Shown here: positions 23,853-35,720 of the stretch, piece after piece | Position numbering within the stretch: position 1 is the stretch's first letter | Layout of the letters: every line of letters starts with the position of its first letter | Source of the DNA: Liolophura sinensis | Taxonomy: Eukaryota; Mollusca; Polyplacophora; Chitonida; Chitonidae | Assembly: GCF_032854445.1 (NCBI RefSeq) | Contig: NC_088304.1 | Span: forward strand, 8,195,704-8,259,703 | Length of the DNA stretch: 64,000 nucleotides | Direction: 5' to 3' | The notes under the pieces: generated by a model | Databases searched by the model: none | Told to the model about the DNA's origin: nothing | What the model saw: only the letters and a program-made list of their open reading frames with translations | Program-made: the position numbers and the translations under genes

Positions 23853-24880
23853 ACCCTGTTTGAATTCTGAGTTACATCGCACGATATTGCAAATTACAAG
23901 ATTTCAGATCCAAATTTTCAATAACGACATGATCACTTTTCTTGGTATCAAAATAATACCGTTATCGTTATAGTATCGTTAATCTGGATGAAGAAATTTA
24001 ACAAGGTTTTAATTGCCGAATGTAATAAATTTCAGAACCTCGACAAAAGCGTTGAATATTCATCGTTGAACTTATGTTGGCCTTTCCACGTTTGAGACTT
24101 CCAGTGCCCTATTATTTATTACAGTTTTGTATTCCATTTAATATTGTATTCATTTTAAATAAGCCACTTTAAAGCATAGGCCCGACGATCAGATGTTAAC
24201 ATATGCTACTTTATATATCATCGAATTTTACATACCATCCTTCTCCAATCACATTAAGCTCTTTCCATTAACTTTTCTTATTAGGAACTAACAAGAGAAG
24301 TTAAGGGTCTTTATCTAACTTCCACCTGTCTCAGTCGACTATTGTGTCGCAGGGTGAAATCTACCTGCATCTGGTTTGGTTATTATCTCAAAATACATCA
24401 GGAGCGAGAGTTTACTTCAGACATTATTGTTTCCACCACTGATAAACCATATATTTGACAAACATCATGCCTAAGGCAATATACTCCAAATAAAAAGAAT
24501 AAATTAATTCTCGGATAGTTATTACTTACCATGATGTCCGACAAAAAACATGACAATTACAACTAGGTGGTAAACCTTGCGAAGTGACCGTCGGCTGCCC
24601 ATGCTTCAATTCACGAGTTTCAGTGAAGTTCAGTGTGAGGGAATTGACAGGTTATAAGAGAGGCGAGGTCGATGAGCAGAGAAAGTTGTACACGAAGGCA
24701 ATCAAACAGTCCTTTCTCGCGTGTTCATCAGAACGAAGGGTTTTCCGCCTGTCTAACCAGTCATTCTTACAGGCTTAGTCTTATAGTTTTGTCAGAGAGT
24801 CTATAGCATGGCCGACGCACTAACACGATTCTTCAACTTAGAAGGTAGGATACTCCTAAAAATAAGACAAAACCACATGC

Positions 24881-25440
24881 CTTAAAAAAGCCATTATCCG
24901 TCGTGTGGCAGATCATATTCCATTAATAATTGAGATCTGACTGACCACTAAATTGAAAGATGGCATTTTGATGAGGGTTAGTATCGATTATCCATTACCC
25001 AGGGATGAAATTCCCTTATACATAGTTTGCTGAAAGAATAATACATCAACAGTTCATTCACTGAAGGTAACAAAACTGGAGCGTTTGACTCACATTAGAA
25101 ATCCCTCACTGCATTAGCTATATGCGTCATTTGGTCAATGAAGTGTTAAAATTGTGTGAATTTATTTATTATGTCATAATGCACAATGTATAATAAAAAA
25201 GACTTTAAAAAGTCAGTATCCGCCATGTGGCAGCCATTTTATATTCCTTTAATAATTAAGAGGTCTGACTAGCCACTGAATTGAAAGATGGCATTTTGGT
25301 GAGAGTTAGTATCGATTATCCATCACCAAGAGATGAAATTCCCTTATACGTGGTTTGTTAAAAAAATAAAGAATGAACAATTTCATCCACAGAAGAAACA
25401 AGACTGGAGCGTTTAATTCACATCAGAAATCCGCATTTCC
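24881..25440. repeat. Spaced direct duplication of ~235 bp
   Basis: Segments 24881-25111 and 25203-25440 are diverged copies sharing ACTAAATTGAAAGATGGCAT, GTTAGTATCGATTATCCAT and GATGAAATTCCCTTATAC, in the same orientation. They are separated by 91 bp of different sequence. No coding potential is evident. Confidence 0.85.
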
Positions 25441-25654
25441 ATTTACTGGAAAAAAGTGGCTACAAGAGCAGGGTTTGAACTCCTGTCGTAACGATACAAA
25501 ACGAAACACCTCTAAACAATCGCCCACAGTTCCATCTAAAACTATTCGGTCTAAACTATTCCAATCTCCCTCCAAGGCCCCGTTGGCTCAAATATTTAAA
25601 GCTCTGGCTTGCTGCGATCAGCAATCCAACTCTCGCTGCTTGAGCATAACCGGC

Positions 25655-25745
25655 GTGTTGTCAATTTACCTCAGTTAGAGTTTTGTTGTGATTGCTCATG
25701 TACATGTTTAAATAGCAGCAAATTAGCGGTCCCTTAACACTATGG
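25655..25745 (-). repeat. Dispersed repeat 'C', minus-strand copy
   Basis: Reverse complement contains AACTGAGGTAAATTGACAA and begins with AGCCATAGTGTTAAGGGACC, matching the copies near 8.0, 8.3, 43.9 and 47.3 kb. The adjoining 25575-25640 has a weak tRNA-like look (TGGCTCAAATATTTAAAGC) that I do not rely on. Confidence 0.6.
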
Positions 25746-25751
25746 CTTTAT

Positions 25752-26935
25752 ATCGCATCACAGAGGAATGGGGTATTACAGAGAAATGGGACATCACAAG
25801 AATGGGGCATCACAGAGGAATGTGATATCTCAGAGAAATAGCACACAACAGAGAAATGGAGCATCACGGAGGAATGGTACATAGAGGAATGGAACATCAT
25901 AGAGGAATGTGGCATAACAGAGGAATGGGGCATCACAGAGGAATGGTACATCACAGAGGGATGGTACATCACAGAGGAACTGGGCATCACAGAGGAATGG
26001 GACACCACAGAGGAATGGGGCGTCATAGAAGAACGGCACGGAACACAGAAATGGAACATCACGGGGGAATGGGACAGCGCAAAGGAATGGGGCATCACAG
26101 AGGAATGGGGCATCGCAGAGGAATGGGGCATCACAGAGAAACGGGACATCACAGAGTAATGGGACAGCGCAGAGGAATGGGACAGAAGAGAGAAATGGAA
26201 CATCCCAAAGTAATGGAACACCGCAGAGGAATGGGACGTCACAGAGGAACGGGACATTACAGAGGAGCGGGACAGCGCAGAGTAATGGGACACCGCAGAG
26301 GAATGGGGCATCACAGACGAATAGGGCACCACAGAGGAATGGAGCATCACAGAGAAACGGGACATCACAGAGTAATGGGACACCGCAGAGGAATGGGACG
26401 TCACAGAGGAACGGGACAGAAGGGAGAAATGGAACATCATAGAGTAATGGGACACCGCAGAGGAATGGGACGTCACAGAGGAACGGGACAGAAGGGAGAA
26501 ATGGAATATCATAGAGTAATGGGACACCGCAGAGGAATGGGACGTCACAGAGGAACGGGACAGAAGAGAGAAAGGGAACATCACAGAGAAATGGGACACC
26601 GCAGAGGAATGGGACGTCACAGAGGAACGGGACAGAAGAGAGAAATGGAACATCATGGGGCGAATGGGACGGCGCAAAGGAATCGGGCATCACAGAGGAA
26701 TGGAGCACCGCAAAAAAATGGGGCATCACAGAGAAACGGGACATCACAGAGTAATGGGGCATCACAGAGGAATGGGACACAGAGGAATGGGACATGACAC
26801 AGAAATGAGACAGAACAGAGAAATAGAACATCACGGAGGAATGGGACATCACAGAGGAATTGGGCATCACAGAGGAACGGAACATCACAGAAGAATGGGA
26901 CACAACAGAGAAATGCAACATAACGGAGGAATAGG
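25752..26935. repeat. 18-bp minisatellite with 72-bp higher-order units
   Basis: About 65 copies of GAATGGGACATCACAGAG and variants. From 26372 to about 26659 four units repeat as a 72-bp block (starts at 26372, 26444, 26516, 26588). Because 18 is divisible by three, frames stay open on both strands for up to 363 codons; the products would be six-residue repeats such as HHRGMG or FLCDAP. There is no start context, intron or flanking domain to support a gene. Confidence 0.9.
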
Positions 26936-27169
26936 AAGTTTCTGTATAACTTACTATATGCTCATTGTGACTTTCTTGGGCGTATTGAATGACATTTACA
27001 TAACTGATAATTTCTCACCTTCATGGGTTGAAGCGTGTGTCTTCTGTTCCAAAACCGAAAAAGAATCCTACCTATCCATCTACATGTAATTACCACCCTA
27101 TAGTCCCTTCCAGCTGCATCTGTAACATAATGAAAGACGTACAGCAAAGAGAGTTAAACCACAGCATCG

Positions 27170-27265
27170 ACGGCCTCTTGTTAGTTTACCTCAGTCAGGG
27201 TTTTATTCTCACTGTTCATCTAGACGCATAAATAGAAGCTATTTAGACGTTCTCTAGCACCATGG
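27170..27265 (-). repeat. Dispersed repeat 'C', minus-strand copy
   Basis: Reverse complement starts CCATGGTGCTAGAGAACG and continues to AACCCTGACTGAGGTAAACT, as in the copy at 43887. It follows 230 bp after the 18-bp array, while another minus copy sits just before that array, so the minisatellite is bracketed by two copies. Confidence 0.65.
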
Positions 27266-28535
27266 GTTAAAGGATTAGTGTCCATATTCATCATTTATGC
27301 ATAATTAGTTACCCCTATATAAATCGTTAAATTGAGTGTTAAAAAGGAGGGTACAATAATCTTAGTAATGTGGCTCTTAAAATTACTACACAATGAGGCT
27401 AGTTTTTACTCCAACGCTCGGTAATCTCCGCCGAATTACGTCACACAAGTCCAACCTTTACAACCTGTCAGAGCTGCGCCAGCTAGTTCAGTGTTAAATA
27501 CAGCTGCAAAAGTAACAACAAGCATATCGAATTTCCATACTAAATGGTTTGATGTACTGCATACATTTGTAAAAACATGTCGTCTAAAAGCCCTGGAGTT
27601 ATTTTTTTAAGTTTCCAGACATTTAGACCCTTCGGAAGGCGTGCAATTACAGCAAAAGACGAAAGGACTTGGGACCCATCCAAAACAGTCATGTCTGTTC
27701 TCGCCGTAGGCTTGGGTTGGCCATCTATGACGTCACTCGCATAGCTGTAAGGGCGGCGTGCGGCCGGGTGGAAATCGGCTAGGGCAGTCTATATATTGTT
27801 TTTGGTGGCTTTAATGTCGTTATTACGTTTCATTACGAAGATTTCCCGGTTACATACTGTTTAAACAGGCTATAATTTACACAATTAGGACCACGAGTTG
27901 AATCTGGACACTAATCCTTTGAGCAGAACTAGGTTAGAAAAGTCCATTGATGTTAATTGCAATTTAGCAAGACTGGATGACAAATGATAGCCTTCTCTGA
28001 TAGTTTCTAGGAACCAGCAATTTACTATCTGATATTCATTGAGGTGTTCGTCAAGGTCGATTTACCTTAGATCATCGTACTCAGAAACATTCATGCATGA
28101 GCGGTTTATAATAATAAACATGTGGTGTCGATATGTTTCGACCTTCAAAAGGCCCATTACACCACATGGAAATGTGATGTCCTAAATATACTTCTAAGGT
28201 ATGGACGTGAAATGTTGAATACCGAATCTTTATATCAAAATTGTTTTTATCAGATCGTCAGTTTGAAGTATGTATGGACACGACTTATTCTGTCTCAAAT
28301 GAGGAAAAAATGGCAGTACCTTAGTGCAGTATTTTATCCACGACACTCTTCAATGTTAATATACTGACACGCTTTAAAAACGCACCAACATGAAATCTTG
28401 AAAATATCATGATAGTTTGAGAATAACAACGGAAATATCTATTGTTAGAAGTTAAAGAAGCACCAAAGATGTTGTCAAGTTTAATAGCCTTTGTGTGAGT
28501 CGTCACCAAAACGCAACAGGGAACAGTACTGGTAA
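27266..28535. other. Intergenic DNA, nothing recognised
   Basis: No exon, SINE or array seen. Short frames only. Confidence 0.45.
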
Positions 28536-28658
28536 ACACGTGTTTACACCTGAAAACCATGAAAACTTCAACTGGAAAACACGTTTTTACACCTGAAAAC
28601 CACGAGAACTTCAACTGGAAAACACCTTTTTACACCCGAAAGCCACGAAAAATTCAAA
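28536..28658. repeat. 43-bp tandem repeat, about three copies
   Basis: Units start at 28536, 28579 and 28622: ACACGTGTTTACACCTGAAA, ACCATGAAAACTTCAACTGG, AAA. The last copy is the most diverged and ends just before a transposase relic. Confidence 0.85.
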
Positions 28659-28674
28659 GAATCATTACCTGGGG

Positions 28675-29282
28675 AAATTGGAACCCGCCGTTGCCTTGAC
28701 TGAAGTTGGCCTGACTACAAGGCCAGTAGCAGCAAGGTTTGGATATCACCATATTACAATCACAACACTGAACAGACAATGTTTACTTCGACACTGGCAT
28801 GGTGTTGACGAAATTCACCTCAGGAACACCGATGGTCGTACACGTGTCTGGCGTCACTATGGTGAACGTTATCTTGATGGTTGTGTTGTGCAGACTGATC
28901 CATGGGGTGGCGGAATTGTGATGGTTTGGGGGGTATCATTTTTCATGCCCATGTATGCATTGACCGTGTTAATGCAGTTTACTATGGGGACGCCATTTTA
29001 AGACGTCGTGTTGTACCTTGCTGTACCTCAAGAGCTGCATACTTTCCAACAGGACACAACCAGAGCATATAAATTTCATCTATAGACTTCCGGACACAGA
29101 ATAATGTACCTGTTATGCCATGACCTGCCCTATCTCCCGATCTATCGCTCATGGATCACTTGTGGGACGACCTGGGAGAGCGCATTGCACGTCGATTCCA
29201 AATAGTCAACCTTAGAGATCTAGCACTTGCCCTACAAGATGAGTGGCGTAGGATACCACAAGCTATTATCCAGGGCCCACTT
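28675..29282 (+). pseudogene. Second Tc1/mariner-type transposase relic
   Basis: The plus strand reads a helix-turn-helix-like start (VALTEVGLTTRPVAARFGYH), then DEIHLRNTDGRTRVWRHYGE and GGGIVMVWGV from the catalytic domain. After a frameshift comes a segment equivalent to SPDLSPIEHLWD (here with MDHLWDDLGERIARRFQ), then DEWRRIPQAIIQ. The stretch normally lying between the helix-turn-helix and catalytic domains is largely deleted. The sequence differs clearly from the relic at 12282-13140, so it is a separate lineage. Confidence 0.8.
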
Positions 29283-29354
29283 TAAAAAAGCGGTGACATT
29301 TTTTTTATTGTATATTTGTCGTACGATATTTTATAGGTCACTATTACCATACCA

Positions 29355-29496
29355 TACGCGTGAAGGTTTTCCGGCAACCTGCTGATGGTCGTGAGTTGCC
29401 CCCGGGCTCTGCCCGGTTTCCTCCCACTATAATGCTGATCGCCGTCGTATAAGTGAAATATTCTTGAGTACGGCGTAAAACACCAATCAAATAAAT
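29355..29496 (+). mobile_element. SINE family A, 5'-truncated
   Basis: Body and 3' end only: CGGCAACCTGCTGATGGTCG, CTCCCACTATAATGCTGATC, then TTCTTGAGTACGGCGTAAAA and CACCAATCAAATAAA. A 19-bp direct repeat of AATTGGCCTATATGT-type sequence follows. Confidence 0.85.
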
Positions 29497-29866
29497 TGGC
29501 CTATATGTGCAATTGGCCTATATGTACAATTATCCTACCTTAACTATATCTTGTGAAACTGGGCTCAGAGAAAAATAATGTCTATGAGAAGGTCTTGTGT
29601 GGCATGCTTTGCAAACAGTGGGTGGTTCTATCTGATGCTAACTTTGTCCTTGGACCTCTTGTGTGTTCCATTTTCTTCACTGAAATTTTGTACTTTCCAA
29701 TGACACTTGCCATTACTACCAACGACGACCCTGTAATACACTACCAACACCAGATAAAATTTGGTTTAGCGACAATTCCCATGTTTACCTCTGGTGCGTC
29801 TTTAATACGTTTCAGTATATTTACACATATGTACTTGGAGTTTCTATATCTGACTATAGTCAGAGT

Positions 29867-30223
29867 GATCAAGGGTCAAGGGTCAATCCTAGGTCGGGTC
29901 ACACCAAAGACTTTAAAAGAGGACGTTGTAGTACAACCACTACAGGTGAAGCAACACTAGATAAAAGAGCGCTGGAAATCCGCCCCGCAAGAAGGCGTAT
30001 TGGACGTACATGCACCCCAAGGACTCCTTCGTCGTCATATGACTGAAAAATTGTTAAGTACGACGTTAAACCCGAAGCACTCACTCATTTGTGACCGCTT
30101 CTGCGGTGTAATGGTTAGAACGCCCGCCTCTAAGTCGGAAGAAGAGCGTCCGTTTCGGGAGCGGTAAGTCAAGGGACAAACCTTAGTCGAGTCACACCTA
30201 AGACTTTAAAAGTGGAAGTTGTA
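29867..30223 (+). mobile_element. Two SINE family B copies head to tail
   Basis: A 5'-truncated copy (29867-30088) ends CGTCGTCATATGACTGAAAA, ATTGTTAAGTACGACGTTAA and ACCCGAAGCACTCACTCA. It is followed at once by the 5' half of another (30091-30223), whose tRNA-like head reads CGGTGTAATGGTTAGAACGC and which stops at GAAGTTGTAGCT in the family B body. The second copy lacks its own 3' end. Confidence 0.75.
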
Positions 30224-30831
30224 GCTTATTCTATATAGGTTATATATAGGGAAAATGGTCATGTGGTTAACATCACACATACTCCTTACAGCGCATGTCC
30301 CATTCTCAACAGTCGCGTAACATCATTACCATCACTAACAAAATTTACACGGAACTTTGTCAATTGGCGTCGCTCTGATGAGGCCGGAAGTGATGCCAAA
30401 AAACACAAAATCTCCGTCTCAACCTTTATTAATAATAATACTCTAAATACATACATTTTATCTAAAGTATGCACAACATGATTCTAACCAATACCTAAAA
30501 CAATTTCATTGCTGAAAAAGCTGATTAAATAGTTCCTCGACAGGGCACCAGTGGGAGGGCTAAGCCTAAAGAACCCAACGTGCGTCGCACAGGCTTGTCC
30601 AGTGATCAAACCAAGACATCGGCACATCCGTTGCAACGAGTATGACTATAACAGTCGCGAGAATGGACAAATGTCAGTCGTGTCAGTCATTTCTGTATCC
30701 ACTGCAGCCATACCTATTTATATAGAATATATGGGGGAAAATGGCGATCTGGTTACCATGACAACCTCGAAAATGGACATGTGAGTGGTGACACGTCGTC
30801 ATCTTTATTTAACTACAAAACAATGAGAGCT

Positions 30832-31519
30832 GTGCTTTGAAAAATTCATGCGTGGCACATGCCTTAAGCACGTAACTCTCACCTGCTGCGAACTTTTCTG
30901 TAAGTTTGTGCCTTTTGTAGAGCTGTGCCAAATATCTAGGCCTAACGTGGTTGATATTTTTTTTATTCATACACGATGCCCCGGCCTTGCCGTGTGCGTC
31001 GAACGAAAGATATCGCCTTTAAAGTAGTCGCCAATGCGCAAGCGTTGCAGGATCACATGATCTACAAGTTCACAGTCCATAACAACATGATAGCAGACGC
31101 TATATTGGAAGCTAAGTTGGTTGAATTATGGCCAGACTATCCATGCTTATATGATGTTCGCTCCTCAGATTTCAAATATCGGGATATGAGAACTTCGGCA
31201 CAGGAAGAAATCGCCAGCAAGCTTGATCAAACTGGTAATATTTTCATTTCCATATTCATAAGACACGGATGTCCCCTTTGATCGGCAGTCTGCATGATGT
31301 TGTTGTGGCCCGGAAACGCATGCGCACTAGTGACAACTTGAAAGGCGGCAGATTTCGTTCGACGCACGCGGCAAGGCATCGTGTATGAATGAGAGAAATT
31401 ATTAAACACGTTAGATATTTGGCGCAGCTCCACAAAAGGCAAAAACTTACAGAAAAGTTCACCACATACGAGAGTTGTGTGCTTAAGGCAAGTGCCACGA
31501 ATGAATTTTTGCTAAGCAC
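30832..31519. repeat. Inverted duplication of ~220 bp around a MADF exon
   Basis: The left arm (30832-31056) and right arm (31305-31519) are reverse complements with scattered substitutions. Shared words are AAAAATTCATGCGTGGCAC, CCTTAAGCAC, AACTTTTCTGTAAGTTTGTG, CCAAATATCTA and CATACACGATGCC. Both arms carry an ATG at matching positions, giving MPRPCRVRRTKDIAFKVV on the plus strand (30976) and MPCRVRRTKSAAFQVV on the minus strand. The 250-bp centre is unique and encodes the MADF segment. Confidence 0.85.
30976..31234 (+). CDS. MADF (Myb/SANT-like) domain exon
   Basis: An 86-codon open stretch from the ATG at 30976 to a donor (ACTG|GTAATA, GT at 31235). Residues about 46-86 read LVELWPDYPCLYDVRSSDFK then YRDMRTSAQEEIASKLDQTG. 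This is the first two helices of a MADF domain (pattern L-x-hydrophobic-V-x-x-x-P-x-L-[YW]-D, Y-x-[DN]-x-x-x-[KR]-x-x-A-W/Q-x-x-I-A). MADF proteins bind DNA; one also accompanies PIF/Harbinger transposases. The start is uncertain: an internal ATG (MIADAILEAK, about 31088) lies just outside the inverted repeat and may be the true one, with an acceptor at TTCACAG before it. I found no following exon. Confidence 0.6.
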
Positions 31520-32481
31520 ATAGATCTCGTCTGCAACGGACCTAATTAGACTGGACACGACATCTGATCACCGTGCCAACAACGGAAATGAGCACTCCAC
31601 ATTGAGATATGAATACGCCGAGCCTTACCTAACAGCGAGCAGGCGTATAAAAACACAAAACAAGCAAATATTTCATACTAAAACAAGTATTTATTCTTAT
31701 ATCTTGTATCTGCCTGTCAGAGTTTTGAGTTGTATGATATAATAAACAATGTATAAATATATATTTCTCGTAAACGTAAGTTGAAAGGCTAACCGCCCAT
31801 AACACATGAATACTATAATCACGTTACCATGAACACCAAACAATTTCCACCTTTGTGAAATTCATTCTGATTTAAGTAACTGTCACTGGTCCTTCTTGTA
31901 ATGACAACTACTTGTTCATGTGTCATTTCATAAAACCATTCGAGTCTGCACGCCAGCTTCACGACATAGTTCAACTACATGTACAGATTTTAACAGCAAA
32001 TGATTTATATTTTGTCGCTCAAGAATTTGTCTATTTTATGGGTGAAGGAAATTTGGAGTGCCCGTGTAAATCAACGGCCACTTCCAGATGGTGAAAGACA
32101 AGTGGTCTTCAACGTACGTGTCGTATAAACATGCCAACCACATGTGCATACACACTCAGCTAACTTACTCCACGGATTGTTAAGGATTGTCAATATTTCT
32201 TTCAATATAGCATTGGACGTATAACTACATATCAAAAAACGCCCAGAATCAAACTAACAGGAAAAAGACTCTTAGACCAGTGTTCTAATACTCTCAGAAA
32301 ACAAAACTGTGCACATTAACGCAAAATGGTATTTTAGTAACAATTATCGGCACTTGTGGTGTGTGTTTTAATACTGTTAAAATGTATTAATATTTAGGCC
32401 CATGTAAGTAAACAGTGGCCTCCTGGTTTCATGTTTAAGTATACGAACTCAATAAGATTTACACTCCACACAAATTGCCAT
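31520..32481. other. AT-rich intergenic DNA
   Basis: No feature recognised. If the MADF exon is live this could be its intron. Confidence 0.4.
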
Positions 32482-32778
32482 GATTTAAACATGGAGGTAT
32501 ATACGGAAGTAGGAACAACTCGCACAGTCAGCCAGCGAGCCGGCTGGACATACCCTCTGTGCCTTTCTCCTCGGAATGAAATCTCCCGTGGCCACGCGGT
32601 CTCTGATGTTCAGTGTATGATACCGCGCTTCACAGCAAATACACCAGCCTGGCTTAGGGTGAACTGTCAGGAAAATTATCCCATCATGCGCACTTACTTT
32701 GAGTAAGAAAGCGTCAACTTCAAATTCTGCGTATAACAAAGATGTAACAAGGTCCATATATACCTCCATGATTTAAAC
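32482..32778. mobile_element. MITE with 17-bp TIRs and 9-bp target duplication
   Basis: Terminal inverted repeats ATGGAGGTATATACGGA (32491-32507) and TCCATATATACCTCCAT (32753-32769) match at 16 of 17 positions. GATTTAAAC lies directly outside both ends (32482-32490 and 32770-32778). The element is 279 bp and non-coding; the open frames across it are coincidental. Palindromy at the ends also allows a 7- or 11-bp reading of the duplication, but 9 bp fits Mutator-like elements. Confidence 0.85.
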
Positions 32779-33689
32779 AGATCTAATAATAAATGTTATT
32801 GCATATACCTGTGCCAAATCAGGGTATGACGCTCAACATACCATGGCTATGAATCAAACAACTTGTTCATCGATACAAATCGTAAGAAATACAGATCCCG
32901 AGGACACAAAATATATCTACCTTAATTCTTCAACCTTTTCGCACACGAAAAAGCCACTTTAAGCGCAATCTATGTGCAGTTTAATTTGATTTTGGAAACA
33001 AAGCCACAATGGTTGGACTGGCCAATATCCGGGCTTCACAAAAGTATAATTTTATCAGTCTACACAGAATTATACCATGCTGTCTCAACGTTTAAATAAA
33101 AAAGCATGTAATACATTAACAAATTTCTTAACTTGTTAAAAACACACTAATTTGTGGCCAAAAATCAGTTGCAAAATTTTGTGACAAAACATATACTAAC
33201 CTATCTAACCAGTAAATATTTAGAACACCCAACTTTTATGCATATTTGCACACAAAAGTACAAGCAAAATTGTTTTGGCAATATTTTGGCAATGTTTTGT
33301 CCACACCAAACATCTGTACCTCTTGTAAAGCCTAAAATCGGCTAAGCATACCAGTGTAGATTTATCTTACAGATCATACTATAATTGGGAATAATAAGAC
33401 ACGAAAGTGATGCCGACAGCAATATACTCACAGGATATTCTAGATATGTTTGTAAGTCTTTGACAGCAATTCATGTCTGCACCAACACATTATAATGTAG
33501 CATCAACACACTCTCATTTCTAGAGCACACAACTAGTTTCAACACCATACATGCAAACGTACATACAATGTCATAAACCCCGCAAACCTGCTTTCACCAG
33601 TAAATTCAAAGCCTAACTGCAACTATTATCCCCATACAAGAGACCAGTTCCCTAAACCTTCTTTCACCAATATGCAAAACATCTACGCT
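32779..33689. other. AT-rich intergenic DNA
   Basis: Nothing recognised before the 74-bp minisatellite begins. Confidence 0.45.
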
Positions 33690-35720
33690 TCCCTGTTGGT
33701 TTGGCTGCAGGTCTATTCGTGAAGGCTTCAGATACCTGACCAATGAGCCAGAGGTGACATGCTTCCCTGCTGGTTTGGCTGCAGGTCTATTCAGGAGGGC
33801 TTCAGATACCTTGCCAATGAGCCCAAGGTGACGTGCTTCCCTGTTGGTTTGGCTGCAGGTCTATTCAGGAGGGCTTCAGATACCTGGCCAGTGAGCCAGA
33901 GGTGACGTGCTTCCCTGTTGGTTTGGCTGCAGGTCTATTCGTGGGGGCTTCAGATACCTGGCCAATGTGCCAGGGGTGACGTGCTTCCCTGCTGGTTTGG
34001 CTGCCGGCCTATTCGTGAGGGCTTCAGATACCTGGCCAATGAGCCAGAGGTGACATGCTTCCCTGTTGGTTTGGCTGCCGGCCTATTCAGGAGGGCTTCA
34101 GATACCTGGCCAATGAGCCAGAGGTGACATGCTTCCCTGTTGGTTTGGCTACCGGCCTATTCGTGAGGGCTTCAGATACCTGGCCAATGAGCCAGAGGTG
34201 ACGTGTTTCCCTGTTGGTTTGGCTGCCGGTCTATTCGTGAGGGCTTCAGATACCTGGCCAATGAGCCAGAGGTGACTTGTTTCCCTGCTGGTTTGGCTGC
34301 CGGCCTATTCGTGAGGGCTTCAGATACCTGGCCAATGAGCCAGAGGTGACATGCTTCCCTGTTGGTTTGGCTACCGGCCTATTCGTGAGGGCTTCAGATA
34401 CTGGCCAATGAGCCAGAGGTGACGTGTTTCCCTGTTGGTTTGGCTGCCGGTCTATTCGTGAGGGCTTCAGATACCTGGCCAATGAGCCAGAGGTGACTTG
34501 TTTCCCTGCTGGTTTGGCTGCTGGCCTATTCGTGAGAGCTTCAGATACCTCGCCAATGAGCTAGAGATGACATGCTTCCCTGTTGGTTTGGCTGCCGGCC
34601 TATTCGTGAGGGCTTCAGATACCTGGCCAGTGAGCCCAAGGTAACATGCTTCCCTGTTGGTTTGGCTGCAGGCCTATTCGTGGGGGCTTCAGATACCTGG
34701 CCAATGAGCCAGAGGTGACATGCTTCCCTGATGATTTGGCTGCAGGTCTATTCGTGGGGGCTTCAGATACCTGGCCAATGAGCCAGAGGTGACATGCTTC
34801 CTTGCTGGTTTGGCTGCCGGCCTATTCGTGAGGGTTTCAGATACCTGGCCAATGTGCCAGAGGTGACGTGTTACCTGGTGGTTTGGCTGCCGGCCTATTC
34901 GTGAGGACTTCAGATACCTGGCCAATGAGCCAGAGGTGACATGCTTCCCTGTTGGTTTGGCTGCTGGCCTATTCGTGAGGGCTTCAGATACCTGGCCAAT
35001 GAGCCAGAGGTGATGTGCTTCCCTGCTGGTATGGCTGCCGCCCTATTCGTGGGGGCTTCAGATACCTGGCCAATGAGCCAGAGGTGACATGCTTCCCTGT
35101 TGGTTTGGCTGCCGGCCTACTCGTGAGGGCTTCAGATACCTGGCCAATGAGCCAGAGGTGACGTGCTTCCCGGCTGGTTTGGCTGCAGGTCTATTCAGGA
35201 GGGCTGGAGATACCTGGCCATTGAGCCCAAGGTGACATGCTCCCCTGTCGGTTTGGTTGCAGGTCTATACAGGAGGGCTTCAGATACCTGGCCAGTGAGG
35301 CAGATGATTTGTTTCCCTTCTGGTTTGGCTGCTGGCATTTTCCTGAGGGCTTCAGATACCTGGCCAGTGAGCCAGAGGTGACATGCTTACCTGTTGGTTT
35401 GGCTGCCGGCCTATTTGTGAGGGCTTCAGATACCTGGCCAGTGAGCCAGAGGTGACATGCTTCCCTGTTGGTTTGGCTGCAGGCCTATTCCTGAGGGCTT
35501 CAGATACCTGACAGCATATTCAGGAGACCTTCAGATACCAGGCAGCCTATTCAGAAGGGCTTCAGATATCTGGCATGTTCAGGAATGTTTCAGATGCCTG
35601 GGCACTAAGCCAGAGGTGACGTGCTTCCCTGTTGGATTGGCTTCTGGTCTATTAAGGAGGGCTTCAGATACCTGGCCAATGAGCCAGAGGTTCAGGAGGG
35701 CTTCAGATATCAGATATGGC
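33690..35720. repeat. Minisatellite, 74-bp unit, ~27 copies
   Basis: Unit: GAGCCAGAGGTGACATGCTT, CCCTGTTGGTTTGGCTGCCG, GCCTATTCGTGAGGGCTTCA, GATACCTGGCCAAT. Copies are very similar in the middle and degrade after 35510. On the minus strand each unit holds GGCCAG|GTATCTG, a good 5' splice-site look-alike, as in the exon-derived arrays further right, but here I cannot find a parent exon. Open frames of 60-90 residues are by-products. Confidence 0.9.

Noticed and set aside
25748-26921. Open frames of 309-363 residues on the minus strand and 313 on the plus strand
   Set aside because: They are forced by an 18-bp tandem repeat without stops; frames overlap on both strands and carry no domain outside the repeat.
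29553-29960. 135-residue plus-strand frame
   Set aside because: No recognisable domain, no splice or start support, and its end runs into SINE family B sequence.
32485-32769. 94- and 91-residue frames on opposite strands
   Set aside because: They span a MITE whose palindromic ends provide the start codons; no protein similarity.
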